Source of the DNA: Rhodovulum sp. MB263
GTDB taxonomy: Bacteria; Pseudomonadota; Alphaproteobacteria; Rhodobacterales; Rhodobacteraceae
Direction: 5' to 3'
Length of the DNA: 64,000 nt
Assembly (NCBI RefSeq): GCF_002073975.1
Contig: NZ_CP020385.1
Coordinates: forward strand, 124,001 to 188,000
Position 1 is the stretch's first letter. Each line of letters begins with the position of its first letter. Below are positions 17,223-26,371 of the stretch, piece by piece. The translations under genes and the position numbers were made by a program. The notes below the pieces were generated by a model. It was given only the letters and a program-made list of their open reading frames with translations, was not told the DNA's origin and made no database searches.

Positions 17223-18317
17223 ATGGCCAAACGCCGCAAGCTGCAAGCGCCCTCGGCCGAGGAACTGAGCCGGATCGAGGAGGAGTTTCGCCGCGAAACC
17301 GGGGCAGGGGGCTCGGCCCGGTCGATGGCCCCCATCGCCCAGGTCGCGGCCGAGAGCGCGGGCGCCCATGAGCCCCGTCCGGCCGAGGAACGCGCCGATA
17401 CCGCGCGCGACCGGACAGATGCCCGGCGGCTGCGCGAGGCCGAGGGCCGGGGGCTGGTCATGCTCGAGCTGCCGCTGGACGAGATCGATGCCGATGCCCT
17501 GGTCCGCGACCGGGTCGTGCTGGATGCCGAAGAGCTGGAAGAGCTGAAATCCTCGATTGCAAAGAACGGGTTACGGCTTCCGGTCGAGGTGTTCGAGATG
17601 GCGCCAGATGGCCGCGGCTTCCGCTATGGGCTGCTGTCGGGCTATCGCCGCCTCAAGGCCTTCCGCGATCTCAAGGCGCTGACCAATGACAGCCGCTATG
17701 ACCGCATCAAGGCGGTTCTGCGCGATCCCGAGGAGATGGGCGGCACCTTCGCCGCGATGATCGAGGAAAACGAGATCCGCGCCACGCTGAGCCATTTCGA
17801 GCGCGGCCGGATTGCGGTGATCGCGGTGCAGCAGGGCGCCTTCGTCAATACCGAGGCCGCGGTCAACGCGCTTTATCCGATGGCCTCGAAGGCCAAGCGC
17901 TCGAAGATCCGCTCCTTCGCGCTGATCTTCGAGGAGCTGGGCGACATGCTGAGCTTTCCCGATCTTCTGCGCGAGAAGGACGGGCTGAAGCTGGCGGCGG
18001 CCCTGCGCGACGGGGCCGAGGCGCGGCTGCGCGAGGCGCTGGCCGAGCGGGTGCCCTCCGATCCGGCCGAGGAGGCCGAGATCATCGCCGAGGCGCTGGC
18101 CCGGGTCGAGACCGCGACCGATCCGCGCCGGGGCGGGCGGCCGCCGAAGCGGGCACGCCAGGGGGCGGTGCGGCGGATTTCGGGCGGGCTCAGGATGCAG
18201 GCCGGGGAGGATGCGCGCGGCTGGTATATCCGGCTGGCCGGAACCGGCGTCGACCGCGAGCTGGTCGAGCGGGCGATGGAGGAACTGGAGCGGCTGCTGG
18301 AACGGCCCGAGGGCTGA
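17223..18317 (+). CDS. parB: Plasmid partition protein ParB
   Basis: The 364-residue protein carries a ParB/Srx nuclease-fold domain (LPLDEIDADALVRDR, then LKSSIAKNGLRLPVEVFE and YGLLSGYRRLKAFRDL), the arginine-rich CTP-binding neighbourhood IEENEIRATLSHFERGRIA, and a helix-turn-helix (VNTEAAVNALYPMASKAKRSK split around position 220). The C-terminus is a short dimerisation-type helix (DRELVERAMEELERLLE). The start at 17223 follows GGAGGAG and lies one base after the parA stop. It should bind the centromere; four direct repeats immediately downstream are a candidate. Confidence 0.92.
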   Translation: MAKRRKLQAPSAEELSRIEEEFRRETGAGGSARSMAPIAQVAAESAGAHEPRPAEERADTARDRTDARRLREAEGRGLVMLELPLDEIDADALVRDRVVLDAEELEELKSSIAKNGLRLPVEVFEMAPDGRGFRYGLLSGYRRLKAFRDLKALTNDSRYDRIKAVLRDPEEMGGTFAAMIEENEIRATLSHFERGRIAVIAVQQGAFVNTEAAVNALYPMASKAKRSKIRSFALIFEELGDMLSFPDLLREKDGLKLAAALRDGAEARLREALAERVPSDPAEEAEIIAEALARVETATDPRRGGRPPKRARQGAVRRISGGLRMQAGEDARGWYIRLAGTGVDRELVERAMEELERLLERPEG

Positions 18318-18328
18318 GGACCGGGGCA

Positions 18329-18381
18329 GGCCGGTGGGACGCGGGCCAGTGGGACGGGCCAGTGGGACGGGCCGGTGGGAC
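18329..18381. repeat. Four GGCC(G/A)GTGGGAC repeats, candidate parS centromere
   Basis: The 12-bp unit occurs at 18329-18340, 18344-18355, 18357-18368 and 18370-18381, with the outer copies reading GGCCGGTGGGAC and the inner ones GGCCAGTGGGAC. The last three are 13 bp apart. The array starts 11 bases after the parB stop and is not coding. Tandem sites beside parB are typical of plasmid centromeres; assignment is by position. Confidence 0.6.
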
Positions 18382-18494
18382 AGGCGGGAAGGGGATGAGG
18401 CCGCATCGGCGGCTTTCTGCCTCCGGCCCTTGCGCCCGGACGTGGGGACGATAGCTTTCTGCACGCGGACAGGTTGAGACGAGTGGGAGCGGGA

Positions 18495-20438
18495 ATGGCT
18501 GCGTTTTTCGATCAGAAGGCCCGGATGGGGCGGCTCGAGACCGCCCTGGGCGAGAACGAGCTGGTGCTTCAGCGCGTCGAGGGCAGCGAGCGGGTCAACG
18601 GGTTGTTCGATTTCGAGGTCGGTTGCCTTGCTGCCCGCGCCGATCTCGATTTCGACAGCTTGCTGGGCACCCATGCCACGGTGTCGCTTGTCACCCATGA
18701 CGGCGAGGACCGCGCCTTCGACGGGCTGGTGACCGAGGCGCGCTGGCTCGGGGCGGGCGAGAACGGGCATCGCTACCGGCTGCGGCTCAGGCCCTGGCTC
18801 TGGCTGGCCGGCCTCAGGCGCAACCAGCGGATCTTCCATAACAGGACCGTGGTCGAGATCCTCGAGGAGCTGCTCGAGGCCTATGCCTCGGCGGGCCGGC
18901 TCTCGGTCGAGCTGTCGGGCGACTATCCCGAGCTGGAATATACCGTGCAATATGGCGAAACCGATCTGGCTTTCGCCTGCCGCATGATGGAGCGGCACGG
19001 GATCTCCTATCATTTCCGCCATGCGCCGGGCAGCCACGAGATGGTGCTGACCGACATGGCCGAGGCCCATGGCTCGATCGGCGCGCGGCCGTTCCGGCCG
19101 GTCGACGGGCATCATCAGGAGGAGGTCGAGCATTTCTGGGAGTGGCGCCCGGCGCGGCGGATCACGACCGGCGCGATCCGGCTGACCGATTACAACTTCA
19201 AGACCCCGGTCGCGGCGATGGAGACCGACCGCACGGGCGATGCGGGTTTCGAGCATGGCCAGATCGAGAGCTTCGACTGGCCGGGCGATTACCTTGATCA
19301 GGGCCGTGGCCAGCAGGTGGCCGAGCTGCGGCTGGGGGCCGAGCGCGGCCAGGACCGCCGCTTTGCGGCGGTGGGCGACATTCCGGCGCTGGCGGCGGGG
19401 ATGCGGGTCACGCTGGAGGGCGATGACGTGCCCGGCACCGGCGAGGAGTATCTCTGTCTGGTGGCGACCCACAGCTATACCTCGGACAATTACGGCTCGG
19501 GCGGCGAGGGCAGCGATGGCTATGCCTATACCGGGCAATATGTGCTGATGCCCGCCGACGCGCCCCTGATGCCCGAGCGCAAGACCCCGCGGGCCGATGT
19601 GCGCGGCCCCCAGACCGCGACCGTGGCGGGCGAAGGCGAGGTCGATTGCGACGAATATGGCCGGATCCTGGTGCGCTTTCACTGGGATCTCGACGAGGAT
19701 CTGTCGATGCGTTGCCGGGTCAGCCAGAGCTGGGCCGGGCCGGGCTGGGGCGGCATGGTGATCCCGCGGATCGGCATGGAGGTCGTGGTCGAGTTCCTCG
19801 ATGGCGATCCCGACAAGCCGCTGGTCACGGGCTGCGTCTATAACGGGCGCAATGCCCCGCCCGCCGCGCTTCCCCAGAACAAGTCGCGCTCGGTCTTCAA
19901 GACCAAGAGCCATGAGGGCGAGGGCTTCAACGAGCTGACCTTCGAGGATCAGGCCGGCGAAGAGTTCATCTACATGCATGCGCAGAAGGATCTGGATGTG
20001 CATGTCGAGAATTCGGCGCAGCGGCGGGTCGAGTTCGACGATACCGTCTCGGTCGGGAATGATTCGATGCTGGCGGTGGCGGCGAACCGGACCGAGACCG
20101 TCGAGGGCCGGATGGACGTCACCGTGACCGGCGCGGTCAGCGAGAAGACCGAGGCGGCGCGCGGCATGGATGTGGCGGCCGATCTGGCGGTCCGGGCCGG
20201 CGGCGACCTGACGCTGAAGGCCGGCGGCGAGATTGTCATCGACGCTTCCAAGATCACGCTGGTCGCGGGCGGCGCGGCGCTGACGCTCGAGGGCGGCGCG
20301 GTCAATGCGGTGCCGGTCCTGAATGTGGGCGCGGCCTCGCCGGGGGCGGCGGCGGTTCCGGCGATCCCCGAGGTGCTGAAGGCGGCGGCGGGCGAGGGCA
20401 CGCCCTTTGTCAGCCATTGTCCGCTGGCGGATGCCTGA
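18495..20438 (+). CDS. vgrG: T6SS spike protein VgrG
   Basis: The 647-residue protein has the gp27-like part with VQYGETDLAFACRMMERHGISYHF (shown here as two shorter pieces VQYGETDLAFACRMMER and HGISYHF), the gp5 OB-fold (CDEYGRILVRFHWD, then SQSWAGPGWGGMVIPRIGMEV and VTGCVYNGRNAPP), and a C-terminal beta-helix with repeated V-x-G-x-x units. After residue 600 there is only a short Ala/Pro tail, so no fused effector domain. A start at 18495 fits GGGAGCGGGA; an ATG at 18474 is possible. It begins the T6SS island, directly after the partition locus, and is followed by its PAAR tip. Confidence 0.96.
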   Translation: MAAFFDQKARMGRLETALGENELVLQRVEGSERVNGLFDFEVGCLAARADLDFDSLLGTHATVSLVTHDGEDRAFDGLVTEARWLGAGENGHRYRLRLRPWLWLAGLRRNQRIFHNRTVVEILEELLEAYASAGRLSVELSGDYPELEYTVQYGETDLAFACRMMERHGISYHFRHAPGSHEMVLTDMAEAHGSIGARPFRPVDGHHQEEVEHFWEWRPARRITTGAIRLTDYNFKTPVAAMETDRTGDAGFEHGQIESFDWPGDYLDQGRGQQVAELRLGAERGQDRRFAAVGDIPALAAGMRVTLEGDDVPGTGEEYLCLVATHSYTSDNYGSGGEGSDGYAYTGQYVLMPADAPLMPERKTPRADVRGPQTATVAGEGEVDCDEYGRILVRFHWDLDEDLSMRCRVSQSWAGPGWGGMVIPRIGMEVVVEFLDGDPDKPLVTGCVYNGRNAPPAALPQNKSRSVFKTKSHEGEGFNELTFEDQAGEEFIYMHAQKDLDVHVENSAQRRVEFDDTVSVGNDSMLAVAANRTETVEGRMDVTVTGAVSEKTEAARGMDVAADLAVRAGGDLTLKAGGEIVIDASKITLVAGGAALTLEGGAVNAVPVLNVGAASPGAAAVPAIPEVLKAAAGEGTPFVSHCPLADA

Positions 20439-20484
20439 GAGGGCCGAGGGATGAAGAGGACAGGGCGATGAAAAGGGCCGGACG

Positions 20485-20739
20485 ATGAAACCCGTGGCAC
20501 GGCTGGGCGATCTGCATGAATGTCCGAAGCATGGCAGGGGCCAGATCGTGACCGCCTCGGGCAAGACCTTCTGCGATGGTCGCCCGGTGGCGCTGGTCGG
20601 CGACAAGATCAGCTGCGGCGCGGTCATCGTCGACGGTTCGGACGTGGCCTTCTGCGACGGGCGCGCGGTGGCGCGGATCGGCTCGCGCACCGATCACGGC
20701 GGCCAGATCACCACCGGGTCGGAGCTGAAGACCTGCTGA
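20485..20739 (+). CDS. PAAR-domain spike tip protein
   Basis: This 84-residue protein is a stand-alone PAAR domain: the start MKPVARLGDLHECPKHG, the internal GKTFCDGRPVALVGDKISCG repeat and FCDGRAVARIGS fit the triangular pyramid that sharpens VgrG. His12, Cys14, His17 and Cys44 are possible zinc ligands. It has no extension, so any cargo must bind separately. It lies 46 bases after vgrG. Confidence 0.93.
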   Translation: MKPVARLGDLHECPKHGRGQIVTASGKTFCDGRPVALVGDKISCGAVIVDGSDVAFCDGRAVARIGSRTDHGGQITTGSELKTC

Positions 20740-20814
20740 ACGGCGGGCGCGGGGCCGCGACCGAATGGAGGGGGCTCTGGAAACAGCGGCGGGGGCGGGT
20801 TATCTGGAGATCCG

Positions 20815-22074
20815 ATGATGCTGATCTTGCGGATAGAGAATGCCGACCGGCTGAGCGATGGCGGCCCGGCCTGGATCGGGCTTGACGGGCGCGATCTCAG
20901 TGTGGGGCGGCGGCGCGGCATGGACTGGGTGCTGCCCGATCCGGCGCGCCATGTCTCGGGCCATCATTTCGACCTGAAATTCAGCGAGGGGCGCTATTGG
21001 CTGGTCGATCTCTCGACCAATGGCACCTTTCTCGACGGCCATGCCCACCGGTTGCAGGGACCGCATCCGCTGGTGCCGGGCGACCGGTTCCGGGTCGGGC
21101 CCTATGTGATCGCGGTCGCGGCCGGGGCCGAGGGCGTGGCGGCGAACGAAGGCGCCGGGGCGGCGCTGCCGGCCGAGGACGACCCCTGGGATTTCGGCGC
21201 GCTGGCTGCGGCTCCGGTTTCGTCTGCGCTGCCGGTGCAGGGGCGCGGGCGCGGGGCAGGGATGTCCGGGCGCGATGACGGCCTGCAGGGCTTCGTGTCG
21301 CTGGCGCCCGCCGCGCCGGTCGCACCGGCGCCTGTTGCCCCCGTGCCTGCCGGGGCAGGGGGGGTATCAGGCGCCGGAGGGCAGGCCCCGAGGCGTCCGC
21401 CCTCGGGCACGCCGCCGGTCGCGCCCGAGCCGCAGCCCTTCCACCCGCCGGGCCGCGATCCCGAGCCGCCCCATGCCAGTCCCGGGCCCGGTGCCGAAGA
21501 GGCCTTCCTGCGGGCCTTCTGCGAGGGCGCGGGGCTTGACCCGGATCTGGCCAGGGGCGCCGATGCCGAGGCACTGGCCCGCGATCTGGGCCGGGTCGCG
21601 CGGGTCGCGACCGGCGGCGTGATGCGGATGCTGCGCGACCGGGCCAGCGTCAAGCAGTTCACCCGGTCGGGCGAGCGCACCATGCGCAGCGCCAGCGGCA
21701 ACAATCCGATGAAATTCCTGCCCGATACCGACGCGGCGCTGGAGGCGCTGTTCCTGGTGCCGCGCGACGGCTTTCTGGCCGGGCCCGAGGGGTTCGAGAC
21801 CGCGCTGTCGGATCTTGCCCGCCATCAGCAGGGGATTTTCGCGGCGCTTCAGCCGGCGCTGGCCGCGGTTCTGGACGGCCTGGCACCCGAGGCGGTCGAG
21901 GCCGAGGCGACCGGCGGAAACCTGCTGGCCGGATCGCGCAAGGCGCGAGCCTGGGACAGCTATGTTGCGCGCTGGGATGCCCTTGCCGGGAAAGGCGAAA
22001 ATGGCATGCTCGACGCGTTCCTCGATGCCTTTGCCGAGGCCTATGCCCGGGCGCAGGGGGCAATGCCGGATTAG
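20815..22074 (+). CDS. tagH: T6SS forkhead-associated protein TagH
   Basis: The 419-residue protein has an N-terminal FHA domain (about 5-110) with LSVGRRRGMDWVLPD, the conserved ARHVSGHHFDL and LVDLSTNGTFLDG. Then comes a Pro/Ala-rich linker (120-220) and a C-terminal T6SS-specific helical domain (EEAFLRAFCEGAGLDPDL, SASGNNPMKFLPDTDAAL). FHA domains bind phosphothreonine; in T6SS this links the kinase PpkA to assembly. TssL and PpkA encoded in this window both carry candidate phosphothreonine sites. A second in-frame ATG follows the first directly. Confidence 0.93.
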   Translation: MMLILRIENADRLSDGGPAWIGLDGRDLSVGRRRGMDWVLPDPARHVSGHHFDLKFSEGRYWLVDLSTNGTFLDGHAHRLQGPHPLVPGDRFRVGPYVIAVAAGAEGVAANEGAGAALPAEDDPWDFGALAAAPVSSALPVQGRGRGAGMSGRDDGLQGFVSLAPAAPVAPAPVAPVPAGAGGVSGAGGQAPRRPPSGTPPVAPEPQPFHPPGRDPEPPHASPGPGAEEAFLRAFCEGAGLDPDLARGADAEALARDLGRVARVATGGVMRMLRDRASVKQFTRSGERTMRSASGNNPMKFLPDTDAALEALFLVPRDGFLAGPEGFETALSDLARHQQGIFAALQPALAAVLDGLAPEAVEAEATGGNLLAGSRKARAWDSYVARWDALAGKGENGMLDAFLDAFAEAYARAQGAMPD

Positions 22075-22178
22075 CGTAGGTTGATCTGGCGCAAGGCCGT
22101 CTACATATCTGTGCTGACGGTCTTGCCAATGGATTTGGGCCGCAAAGCGCGGTCGACGGAAATTTTAAGGGGTGCCTC

Positions 22179-23525
22179 ATGGGTCTTGATTCCCTCGCGG
22201 AACCGATGGTCGACGACGGCCCCTGCGGGCCCGATCTCAATGCGCGGATGGATCCGGATTTCGACGCCTATTATTTCGCGGCGCTCGGCCGTCTTCCCGA
22301 TGCCTATGCCCGTCCGGGGGTGACCCGGCCCGATGGCTCGGTCTCGCCCGACAGGGTCTTCGATCCCGGCACGCTGGATCTGGCCGCGGAGCTGCGCCAG
22401 ATCGATGCGCTGCTCGGGCGCAGTCGCGATCTGCGGCTGCTGGCGCTGCGGGTGCAATGGCTGGCGCTGGCGGGGCGGGTTCCCGACGTGGCCGAGACGC
22501 TCGAGACGGTGGCGCTGCTGCTGGAACGCTATCCGCGCGAGGTGCATCCCGGGGCCGAGGGCGATCCGGCCGAGCGGCGCGAGGCGCTGGCCGAGCTGGC
22601 CGCTCCGGCGACGGTGATCCAGCCGCTGACCTGGGCCGGGCTGGCCGGAACCGCCGAGGTGACGCTGCGCAAGCTGCGGGTGGCGGCCGGGCAGGCGACG
22701 CCGCTGCAGGGCGAAAGCGGGCTGTCGACCGATTCGCTGACCGCGGTGCTGGCCGATCCGGGCAACGGGGCGCGGCTGACGCGGACCCTCACCGCGCTCG
22801 ACCGGGCGATGGAGGCGGTGACGCGGATCGTTGCCGCCTGCGCGACCGATCCCGAGGCGCCCTTCACCCCGCATCTGGACCCGCTGAAGGGCGTTCTGGC
22901 CGAGATGCGCGAGGCGATCGTCTCGGTCCGCCCCGATCTGGCCGCCCCGGTGCCGATGCCCGAGGCGCCTGCGCCCGAGCCGGTGGCGCACAGCGCGCCC
23001 GTACAGGTGCCGCCGCGCGCCCGGGAGCTTCCGGCCGGGGCACCCGAGGTGCGCGATCAGGACCATGCAAGGCGGCTGCTGGAGGCCTGCGAGGCCTATT
23101 ACCGCCGCGCCGAACCCTCGTCGCCCGCGCTGCTGCTGGTGACGCAGGCGCGGCTTCTGATCGGGCGGCCGCTGATCGAGGCGCTGGAGGTGCTGATGCC
23201 CGGCCGCGCGGCCGAGGCGCAGATCGGCTTCGGCCCCGAGACCGGTTTCGTGCTGGACAGCGCGCGGCTGCGCAGCCTGACCGAGGAGGCCGGTCCCGCC
23301 GATCCGGCGCCGGCCCGGGCCGAATCGACCCTGCGCCCGCCACCGCCGTCCATCGACAGCGCCGAAGCCGCCCAGGGCACGCTGCGCGCGGTCGAGGACC
23401 ATTTCCGACGCACCGAACGATCGAGCCCTGTACCCATGTTGCTGGAGCGGGCGCAAGCCTATCTGGGTAAGGATTTCCCGGCCATCCTTCGGGATTTGCT
23501 GCCATCGGCGGAGGGAGGACGATAG
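22179..23525 (+). CDS. tssA: T6SS cap/baseplate protein TssA
   Basis: The 448-residue protein starts with the ImpA_N domain typical of TssA (MVDDGPCGPDLN, LAAELRQIDALLGRSRDLRL, LALAGRVPDVAETLETVALL). The C-terminal half holds two related segments, about 295-342 and 395-443, each built on a 'LLEAxxxYYRR...E-S-S-P...L..A..' pattern ending near LMP and LLP. One such segment is usual; here it is doubled. A 104-bp gap precedes the gene and ends in AAGGGG, so it may start a new transcript. Confidence 0.9.
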   Translation: MGLDSLAEPMVDDGPCGPDLNARMDPDFDAYYFAALGRLPDAYARPGVTRPDGSVSPDRVFDPGTLDLAAELRQIDALLGRSRDLRLLALRVQWLALAGRVPDVAETLETVALLLERYPREVHPGAEGDPAERREALAELAAPATVIQPLTWAGLAGTAEVTLRKLRVAAGQATPLQGESGLSTDSLTAVLADPGNGARLTRTLTALDRAMEAVTRIVAACATDPEAPFTPHLDPLKGVLAEMREAIVSVRPDLAAPVPMPEAPAPEPVAHSAPVQVPPRARELPAGAPEVRDQDHARRLLEACEAYYRRAEPSSPALLLVTQARLLIGRPLIEALEVLMPGRAAEAQIGFGPETGFVLDSARLRSLTEEAGPADPAPARAESTLRPPPPSIDSAEAAQGTLRAVEDHFRRTERSSPVPMLLERAQAYLGKDFPAILRDLLPSAEGGR

Positions 23526-23668
23526 AGTATGTCCAAATGGTCGAATTTCCGCCGATCTTCTGCCAGACTACATCTCTGCGTTGACAACTTCGACTCGGAA
23601 CGGGTCCAAACGACAGGCGACGCGCTTCGGTCGAATGACGGCAAGAGACTGATAAAGGAAGGAAAATA

Positions 23669-24193
23669 ATGTCATCGAACTCCGGTTCCGGTTTCATCAA
23701 GCGCAATCGCCCGCCGCGGGTCCAGATCCAGTATCAGGACCCCTACGATAGCGAGAAGATGGTCGAGCTGCCCTTCGTGATGGGCGTCATGTCGGACCTG
23801 TCGGGCAACAATCCGGGGGTCGAGAAACCGGAGGTCGAGGATCGCAGCTTCACCGATGTCACCAAGGACACGCTGGACGATTACATGGCCTCGGTCGCGC
23901 CGGGCGTCACCTTCACCGTCGACAACCGGCTGGAGCCCGAGTCGGGCCAGAAGCTGGCGGTGAACCTCCAGTTCGGGAAGATGGAGGATCTGGAACCGGC
24001 GGCGGTGGCGCGGCAGGTGCCGGCCCTGCGCCAGCTTCTGGAGGCGCGCGAGCAGCTTGCCAACCTGCAGCGCTACATGGGCACCAAGCCCCGCGCCCAG
24101 GAACATATCAAACGACTGCTGGCCGATCCCGAGCTGATGGCGGCTCTGGCGGACAGTGCGGCGCGCGACGACGCGTCGTCGGATGACGCGTAA
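23669..24193 (+). CDS. tssB: T6SS contractile sheath small subunit TssB
   Basis: This 174-residue protein shows TssB/VipA features: the N-terminal KRNRPPRVQIQYQ, VELPFVMGVMSDLSG, DDYMASVAPGVTFTVDN and LAVNLQFGKMEDLEPAAVAR, ending in AREQLANLQRYMGTKPRAQE and a variable acidic tail. With TssC it forms the contractile sheath. The 143-bp gap upstream contains a TTGACA at 23581-23586 and AAGGAAGG before the ATG, so the sheath genes may have their own promoter. Confidence 0.96.
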   Translation: MSSNSGSGFIKRNRPPRVQIQYQDPYDSEKMVELPFVMGVMSDLSGNNPGVEKPEVEDRSFTDVTKDTLDDYMASVAPGVTFTVDNRLEPESGQKLAVNLQFGKMEDLEPAAVARQVPALRQLLEAREQLANLQRYMGTKPRAQEHIKRLLADPELMAALADSAARDDASSDDA

Positions 24194-24215
24194 GCTGCCG
24201 GGGGGAATGGGGTAG

Positions 24216-25709
24216 ATGACTCAGAATGCAGAACGGCAGACGGGCGCAGCCGCTGGCGCGCTCGACGAGCTTTCGGAATTTCAGGACATCCTGAAACAGA
24301 CCATCAAGCCGCGCAGCGACATCGCCGCGCGCGAGGTCGACAATGCGGTGACCGCGCTGGCGCGCGAGGCGCTGGGGTCGAGCGAGCTGATCGCCGAGGA
24401 CGTGATCGACACGCTCGACGCGATGATCGCGCGGCTCGACGAGAAGCTCAGCGCCCAGGTCAACGAGATCCTGCATGCGGCCGAGTTCCAGCAGATCGAA
24501 TCGTCCTGGCGCGGGCTGGCCTACACGCTGAACAATGCCGAGACCGACGCCTCGCTGCGGGTCAAGGTGCTGAACATCTCGAAATCCGAGCTGCAGGCGA
24601 TGATGCGGCGCTATCCCGGCGCCAAATGGGACAAGTCGCCCCTGCACACGATGATCTACGAGCAGAACCTGGGCACGCTGGGCGGCAAGCCCTTCGGCGC
24701 GCTGGTGGGCGATTACTATTTCGACCATTCCTCGCCCGACGTGAACCTGCTGCAATCGGTGGCCCGGATTTCCGAGGCCTCACTGGCGCCCTTCATCTCG
24801 GGCACCGCGCCCGAGCTTCTGGGGCTGGACAGCTGGAACGAGATCTCGGTGCCGCCGGATCTGTCCGAGATCTTCGAGACGCCGGAATATGCGCAGTGGA
24901 ACAGCCTGCGCGACAGCGAGAATTCGCGCTTCGTGGCGCTGGTCGCGCCGCGCGTGCTGGCCCGCGAGCCCTATGGGCCGAACTCGAATTCGGTGGTCGA
25001 GGAGTTCAACTTCGTCGAGGAAACCGACGGCCATGACGGCAGGAACTATGCCTGGATGAACGCGGCCCATGCGATGGCGGCGAACATCAACCGGGCGTTC
25101 AAGGAATATGGCTGGACGGTGCGGATCCGCGGCGTGACCTCGGGTGGCGAGGTGGCGAACCTGCCGACCCATCTGTTCGATACCGGCGACGGCGCCAAGG
25201 ACATGAAATGTCCGACCGAGGTGTCGATCACCGACCGGCGCGAGGGCGAGCTGTCCAAGGCCGGGCTGATCGGGCTGATCCACCGCCAGCATACCGACAA
25301 GGCCGCATTCATTGGAGCACAGTCCCTTTACCGTCCCAAGAAATATGTCGACGACCTGGCGACCGCCTCGGACAACATGTCGTCGCGCATCCCCTATATT
25401 TTCGCAGTGTCGCGATTTGCCCATTACCTGAAGGTCATGGTGCGAGACAAGATCGGCCAGAGCCCCGACCGCCTGCAGCTTGAAAAGGACCTGCAGGCCT
25501 GGATCAACAAGTATGTCTCGGGCAATCCCGAGAGCGCCAGCGAGATGGAGAAGGCTCGCAAACCGCTGGCGGGGGCAAAGGTCGAAGTGATCGAGGACGA
25601 ACTCAACCCCGGATATTACCAGGGCAAGTTCTATCTCAGGCCGCATTTCCAGCTGGAAGGCATGGATATCGGCATGAGCCTCGTGTCGAGGCTGCCTATC
25701 GGCAAATAA
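24216..25709 (+). CDS. tssC: T6SS contractile sheath large subunit TssC
   Basis: This 497-residue protein is full length for TssC/VipB. Landmarks are FQQIESSWRGLAYTLNNAE, LHTMIYEQNLGTLGGKPFGA, APFISGTAPELLGLDSW, SRFVALVAPRVLAREPYG, NINRAFKEYGWTVRIRG and the conserved C-terminal PESASEMEKARKPLAGAKVE and YLRPHFQLEGMDI. It lies 22 bases after tssB in the standard tssB-tssC-hcp order. With TssB it makes the sheath that contracts and is recycled by TssH. Confidence 0.97.
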   Translation: MTQNAERQTGAAAGALDELSEFQDILKQTIKPRSDIAAREVDNAVTALAREALGSSELIAEDVIDTLDAMIARLDEKLSAQVNEILHAAEFQQIESSWRGLAYTLNNAETDASLRVKVLNISKSELQAMMRRYPGAKWDKSPLHTMIYEQNLGTLGGKPFGALVGDYYFDHSSPDVNLLQSVARISEASLAPFISGTAPELLGLDSWNEISVPPDLSEIFETPEYAQWNSLRDSENSRFVALVAPRVLAREPYGPNSNSVVEEFNFVEETDGHDGRNYAWMNAAHAMAANINRAFKEYGWTVRIRGVTSGGEVANLPTHLFDTGDGAKDMKCPTEVSITDRREGELSKAGLIGLIHRQHTDKAAFIGAQSLYRPKKYVDDLATASDNMSSRIPYIFAVSRFAHYLKVMVRDKIGQSPDRLQLEKDLQAWINKYVSGNPESASEMEKARKPLAGAKVEVIEDELNPGYYQGKFYLRPHFQLEGMDIGMSLVSRLPIGK

Positions 25710-25766
25710 AAGGCCTCGACCCCGACCGCCATCCCTGAACGCGCAATTAGAGTGAGGTACCGCGCA

Positions 25767-26264
25767 ATGGCCATCGATTGCTTCCTGAAACTGGAAAACA
25801 ACATCAAGGGCGAATCCCTGGATGACAAACACAAGGACTGGATCGACGTGCTGTCCTGGAACTGGGGTCTGAGCCAGTCCGGCACGACCCATATCGGTCA
25901 CGGCGGCGGCGGCGGCAAGGTCGACGTGCAGGACATCACCGTCACCAAATATGTCGATGCCGCGACCCATGACCTGATCAAGCGCTGCTGCTCGGGCGAG
26001 CATATCACCGGCGGTCAGCTGGTGGTGCGCAAGTCGGGCGGCTCGGCCCCGGTCGACTATCTCAAGATCGACCTCAAGGACGTGATGATCACCTCCTATG
26101 TCACCGGCGGCTCGAAGGACGGTCTGGACCGCGTGCAGGAAACCCTGACGCTGAACTTCCGTGCCTTCCAGGTGACCTACACCATGCAGGAGGAAACCGG
26201 CGGCGCCGGTCCCGAAAGCACCGCCGGCTGGGAGATCGCCGAGAACAAGGAATGGGCGGCCTGA
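25767..26264 (+). CDS. hcp: T6SS inner tube protein Hcp
   Basis: The 165-residue protein has the Hcp pattern: MAIDCFLKLENNIKGESLDD, VLSWNWGLSQSG, then KVDVQDITVTKYVDAATHDL, CSGEHI, and the C-terminal ITSYVTGGSKDG and VTYTMQE motifs. It forms the hexameric inner tube. The ATG at 25767 is preferred over a GTG at 25752 because GTGAGG lies ten bases upstream. A hairpin with a T-run follows. Confidence 0.96.
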   Translation: MAIDCFLKLENNIKGESLDDKHKDWIDVLSWNWGLSQSGTTHIGHGGGGGKVDVQDITVTKYVDAATHDLIKRCCSGEHITGGQLVVRKSGGSAPVDYLKIDLKDVMITSYVTGGSKDGLDRVQETLTLNFRAFQVTYTMQEETGGAGPESTAGWEIAENKEWAA

Positions 26265-26296
26265 GGCGAAGACGCGTCGGACGCAGAATGGGCAGG

Positions 26297-26324
26297 GGCC
26301 GGATTTCCGGCCTCCGCCTTTTTC
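26297..26324 (+). terminator. Rho-independent-type terminator after hcp
   Basis: GGCCGG-ATTT-CCGGCC (26297-26312) is followed after six bases by a five-base T-run. It lies between hcp and tssE inside the cluster, and would let hcp and the sheath genes be made in excess over the baseplate genes, with some read-through. Confidence 0.7.
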
Positions 26325-26371
26325 CCTGACCGGCCGCGGGCCGGGTCTTGCAACCAGCATCAGGAGAGGCA

